A stretch of 20,276 bases of DNA, from assembly GCA_034698045.1 (NCBI GenBank), contig JAQGAU010001247.1, forward strand, positions 1 through 20,276, given 5' to 3'. Under the pieces are notes generated by a model. That model made no database searches. It was not told the DNA's origin and saw only the letters and a program-made list of their open reading frames with translations. This stretch comes from Paramacrobiotus richtersi. Taxonomy: Eukaryota; Tardigrada; Eutardigrada; Parachela; Macrobiotidae. Shown piece after piece: positions 19,095 through 20,276 of the stretch. Both the position numbers and the translations under genes were made by a program. Numbering within the stretch: position 1 is the stretch's first letter; each line of letters starts with the position of its first letter.

Positions 19095-19429
19095 AAATGG
19101 TGGCAGATGAAGGCGTCCGCAACAAATTATTGTTCAGATATGGCGTTCGGATTCGAGAAGTTTGGTGCGTGGGGATCTGCGGCTATTTCCCTGATAAAGG
19201 AAATAGCAAAGCGCTTGAAGGAGAGCACAGGTGAACCGCGATCCCACGAATACCTACGCCAGCGTTTGTCCCTCGAAATCCAGCGTGGAAATGCGGCATC
19301 CGTCTTCGGTACCATGGACGGAGGAGAACGATTAAACGAGATTTATTTGTTGTAATGTTTACGGCGGTGGCATTAATGCCACCGTCTCAATCTGTTCTTG
19401 TGCTCACAATGTAACGAATTGCTAATAAA
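19095..19429 (+). mobile_element. 5'-truncated retroelement: tail of reverse transcriptase polyprotein plus 3' end
   Basis: A frame open from at least 19035 to TAA 19353-19355 carries the pattern KFGAWGSAAISLIKEIAKRL, STGEPRS, then LRQRLSLEIQRGNAASVFGT. This resembles the extreme C-terminus of reverse-transcriptase polyproteins common in invertebrate genomes (ETFG-WG..A..., TG-P..., RQRLS..QRGNAAS). No reverse transcriptase or nuclease motif precedes it, which fits 5' truncation. After the stop come a 20-base perfect palindrome (19365-19384) and AATAAA (19424-19429). It lies about 10-70 bases upstream of a syntaxin exon, on the opposite strand, probably inside a syntaxin intron. Element class is inferred from memory. 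The exact 5' junction is unclear. Confidence 0.6.
19365..19384. repeat. Perfect 20-base palindrome in the retroelement 3' end
   Basis: CGGTGGCATTAATGCCACCG reads the same on both strands, 9 bases after the stop codon. As RNA it would fold into a strong hairpin. 3' hairpins are used for template recognition in some non-LTR elements; that role here is inference. Confidence 0.7.
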
Positions 19430-19699
19430 GATTAACCGAAGAGATATGGCGTAGTCGCACTGCATACGATATGCCAGGACAGTCTTAGATCAACAACTGA
19501 AATATTATCGTTTATGCATAGCTAGATTGTTCATCTATACTGTTGTAGTCAAGCTCTGATGTACTCTATCTGTTTACATTTCTATCGTAACAACTGCATT
19601 AATGGGCAATCCAGCATTTCGTCTAACACAATTTTGGACTTTGGCTCCCCGTTACGGCTGAGCATTCAATATCATAGCGCGGTATTTTTTATTCGAAGT
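19430..19699. other. Unassigned DNA between retroelement and palindrome cluster
   Basis: A short minus-strand frame at 19665-19582 starts with MLSRNGEPKSKIVLDEM and stops after 27 codons. It has no donor that would lead cleanly into the syntaxin exons and is not called. Otherwise nothing was seen. Confidence 0.5.
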
Positions 19700-19796
19700 G
19701 GCTACGCGCGAGAACGCTCCCGCGCGTAGTTAATCGGCTACGCGCGAGAAATTTCTCGCGCAAAGCTAAAATGTCGCGAATTGGCTACGCGCGAGA
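19700..19796. repeat. Cluster of three GGCTACGCGCGAGA repeats with palindromes
   Basis: Direct copies of GGCTACGCGCGAGA lie at 19700-19713, 19736-19749 and 19783-19796. Between the first two, CTACGCGCG (19702-19710) faces CGCGCGTAG (19721-19729) across a 10-base loop. GCGCGAGAAATTTCTCGCGC (19742-19761) is a perfect 20-base palindrome. This is a dense CpG-rich island in AT-rich DNA. It could be a miniature inverted-repeat element or a binding-site cluster. Confidence 0.7.
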
Positions 19797-20165
19797 TCTG
19801 TAAGTTTGCTTCTTCGGACAGCTTCCTATTGAACTTTCCTACTTCCTTCATGTTACTTTCTCAGTTTAGCTTCTTAGTTCATTTTCCTTGCTTCCTTATG
19901 TTAATTCCTCTTAGTTTCTCTTCTTGGTTTAGTTCTGGTTTCCACGCTTTCATTTGTAAAGTCAGCTTCTTAGTTTATACTCTTGCTTTCTTGGTTCAGG
20001 TTCTTAGTTCTCTTGGTTTCTCTTAGTTTCTCTTGGTTTCTCTTAGTTTCTTCTTGGTTTCTTTTTAGTTTCTCGTCTTAGTTCAGTTAATCGTTTCCAA
20101 GCTTCGATTTTTTAATTCAGCTTCCTAGTTTAAATTCTTTTTGTCTTGGTTAAGGTTCTTACAAG
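19797..20165. repeat. Pyrimidine-rich degenerate repeat tract
   Basis: The + strand is dominated by TTCTTAGTTC, TCTTGGTTTC and CTCTTAGTTTC words. The most regular part is at about 19998-20070, where TTTCTCTTAG and TTTCTCTTGG alternate. The open frame across it (19781-20026) is Phe/Ser/Leu-only low complexity and is not a gene. If the syntaxin gene continues to the right, this lies in its intron as a purine-rich stretch of the transcript. Confidence 0.75.
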
Positions 20166-20276
20166 GGAACAATTTCAGGGTCTAAATTCAGAAAAATTTC
20201 AAAACTTGTATACCGCCACACAACGACCCAAGGAACTTAAAAAAAATACTATTGGCTGCTGGGAAGCAGTTGGGCC
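20166..20276. other. Right edge, nothing recognised
   Basis: No motif or exon-like segment was seen in the last 110 bases. The missing N-terminal exons of the syntaxin gene are expected beyond this edge. Confidence 0.4.

Noticed and set aside
19582-19665. Short minus-strand frame starting MLSRNGEPKSK, considered as the syntaxin N-terminal exon
   Set aside because: It stops after 27 codons, has no clean donor into the visible exons and shows no Habc pattern.
19700-19796. Direct repeats considered as a CRISPR array
   Set aside because: Only three short copies with unequal spacing (36 and 47 bases) in an animal-like genome, with no cas genes.
19781-20026. 81-codon + strand frame rich in Phe, Ser and Leu
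   Set aside because: It is a translation of the pyrimidine-rich repeat tract.

Overview
The window is nuclear DNA from an animal. Genes are split by short introns (52-309 bases, GT...AG), intergenic space is AT-leaning, and there are TATA-type promoters, AATAAA-type signals and retroelement debris. The main genes encode secreted proteins with one chitin-binding peritrophin-A (CBM14) domain. That domain layout points to a chitin-making ecdysozoan such as a tardigrade or an arthropod. I cannot name the species from sequence alone.

Layout. Positions 1-4310 hold no gene I can support and end in an AT-rich low-complexity tract (about 3881-4046). Positions 4318-17044 hold a head-to-tail array of four paralogous genes on the + strand (CDS 4733-5737, 9133-10042, 12639-13633, 15886-16845). 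Each has four coding exons with the same splice phases and encodes a 190-192 residue secreted CBM14 protein. The genes are spaced 2.3-3.4 kb apart by unrelated DNA. The duplicated unit is larger than the gene: about 300-430 bases of promoter with ordered conserved blocks, a TATA-like GGATAAATAC element, and about 180 bases of 3' flank ending in CACACC are shared by all four. The spacers hold transposon and pseudogene debris, including a probable LINE tail near 10498-10665 and a frameshifted relic on the minus strand near 14682-14955. A short exon-3-like scrap at 17174-17220 may be the remains of a fifth copy.

On the minus strand, 18149-19024 carries the C-terminal half of a syntaxin (Qa-SNARE) gene in five exons: linker, SNARE motif and tail anchor. 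Its N-terminal Habc part is not visible and probably lies beyond the window. In its upstream intron, or just upstream of it, lies a 5'-truncated retroelement tail on the + strand (about 19095-19429). The right end (19700-20165) has a cluster of GC-rich palindromes followed by a pyrimidine-rich degenerate repeat.

How the genes work together. The four CBM14 paralogues are probably co-regulated, since their promoters share the same ordered elements. They are probably secreted to a chitinous extracellular matrix such as cuticle, gut lining or egg covering; the tissue is inference. The syntaxin is a neighbour with no evident functional link.
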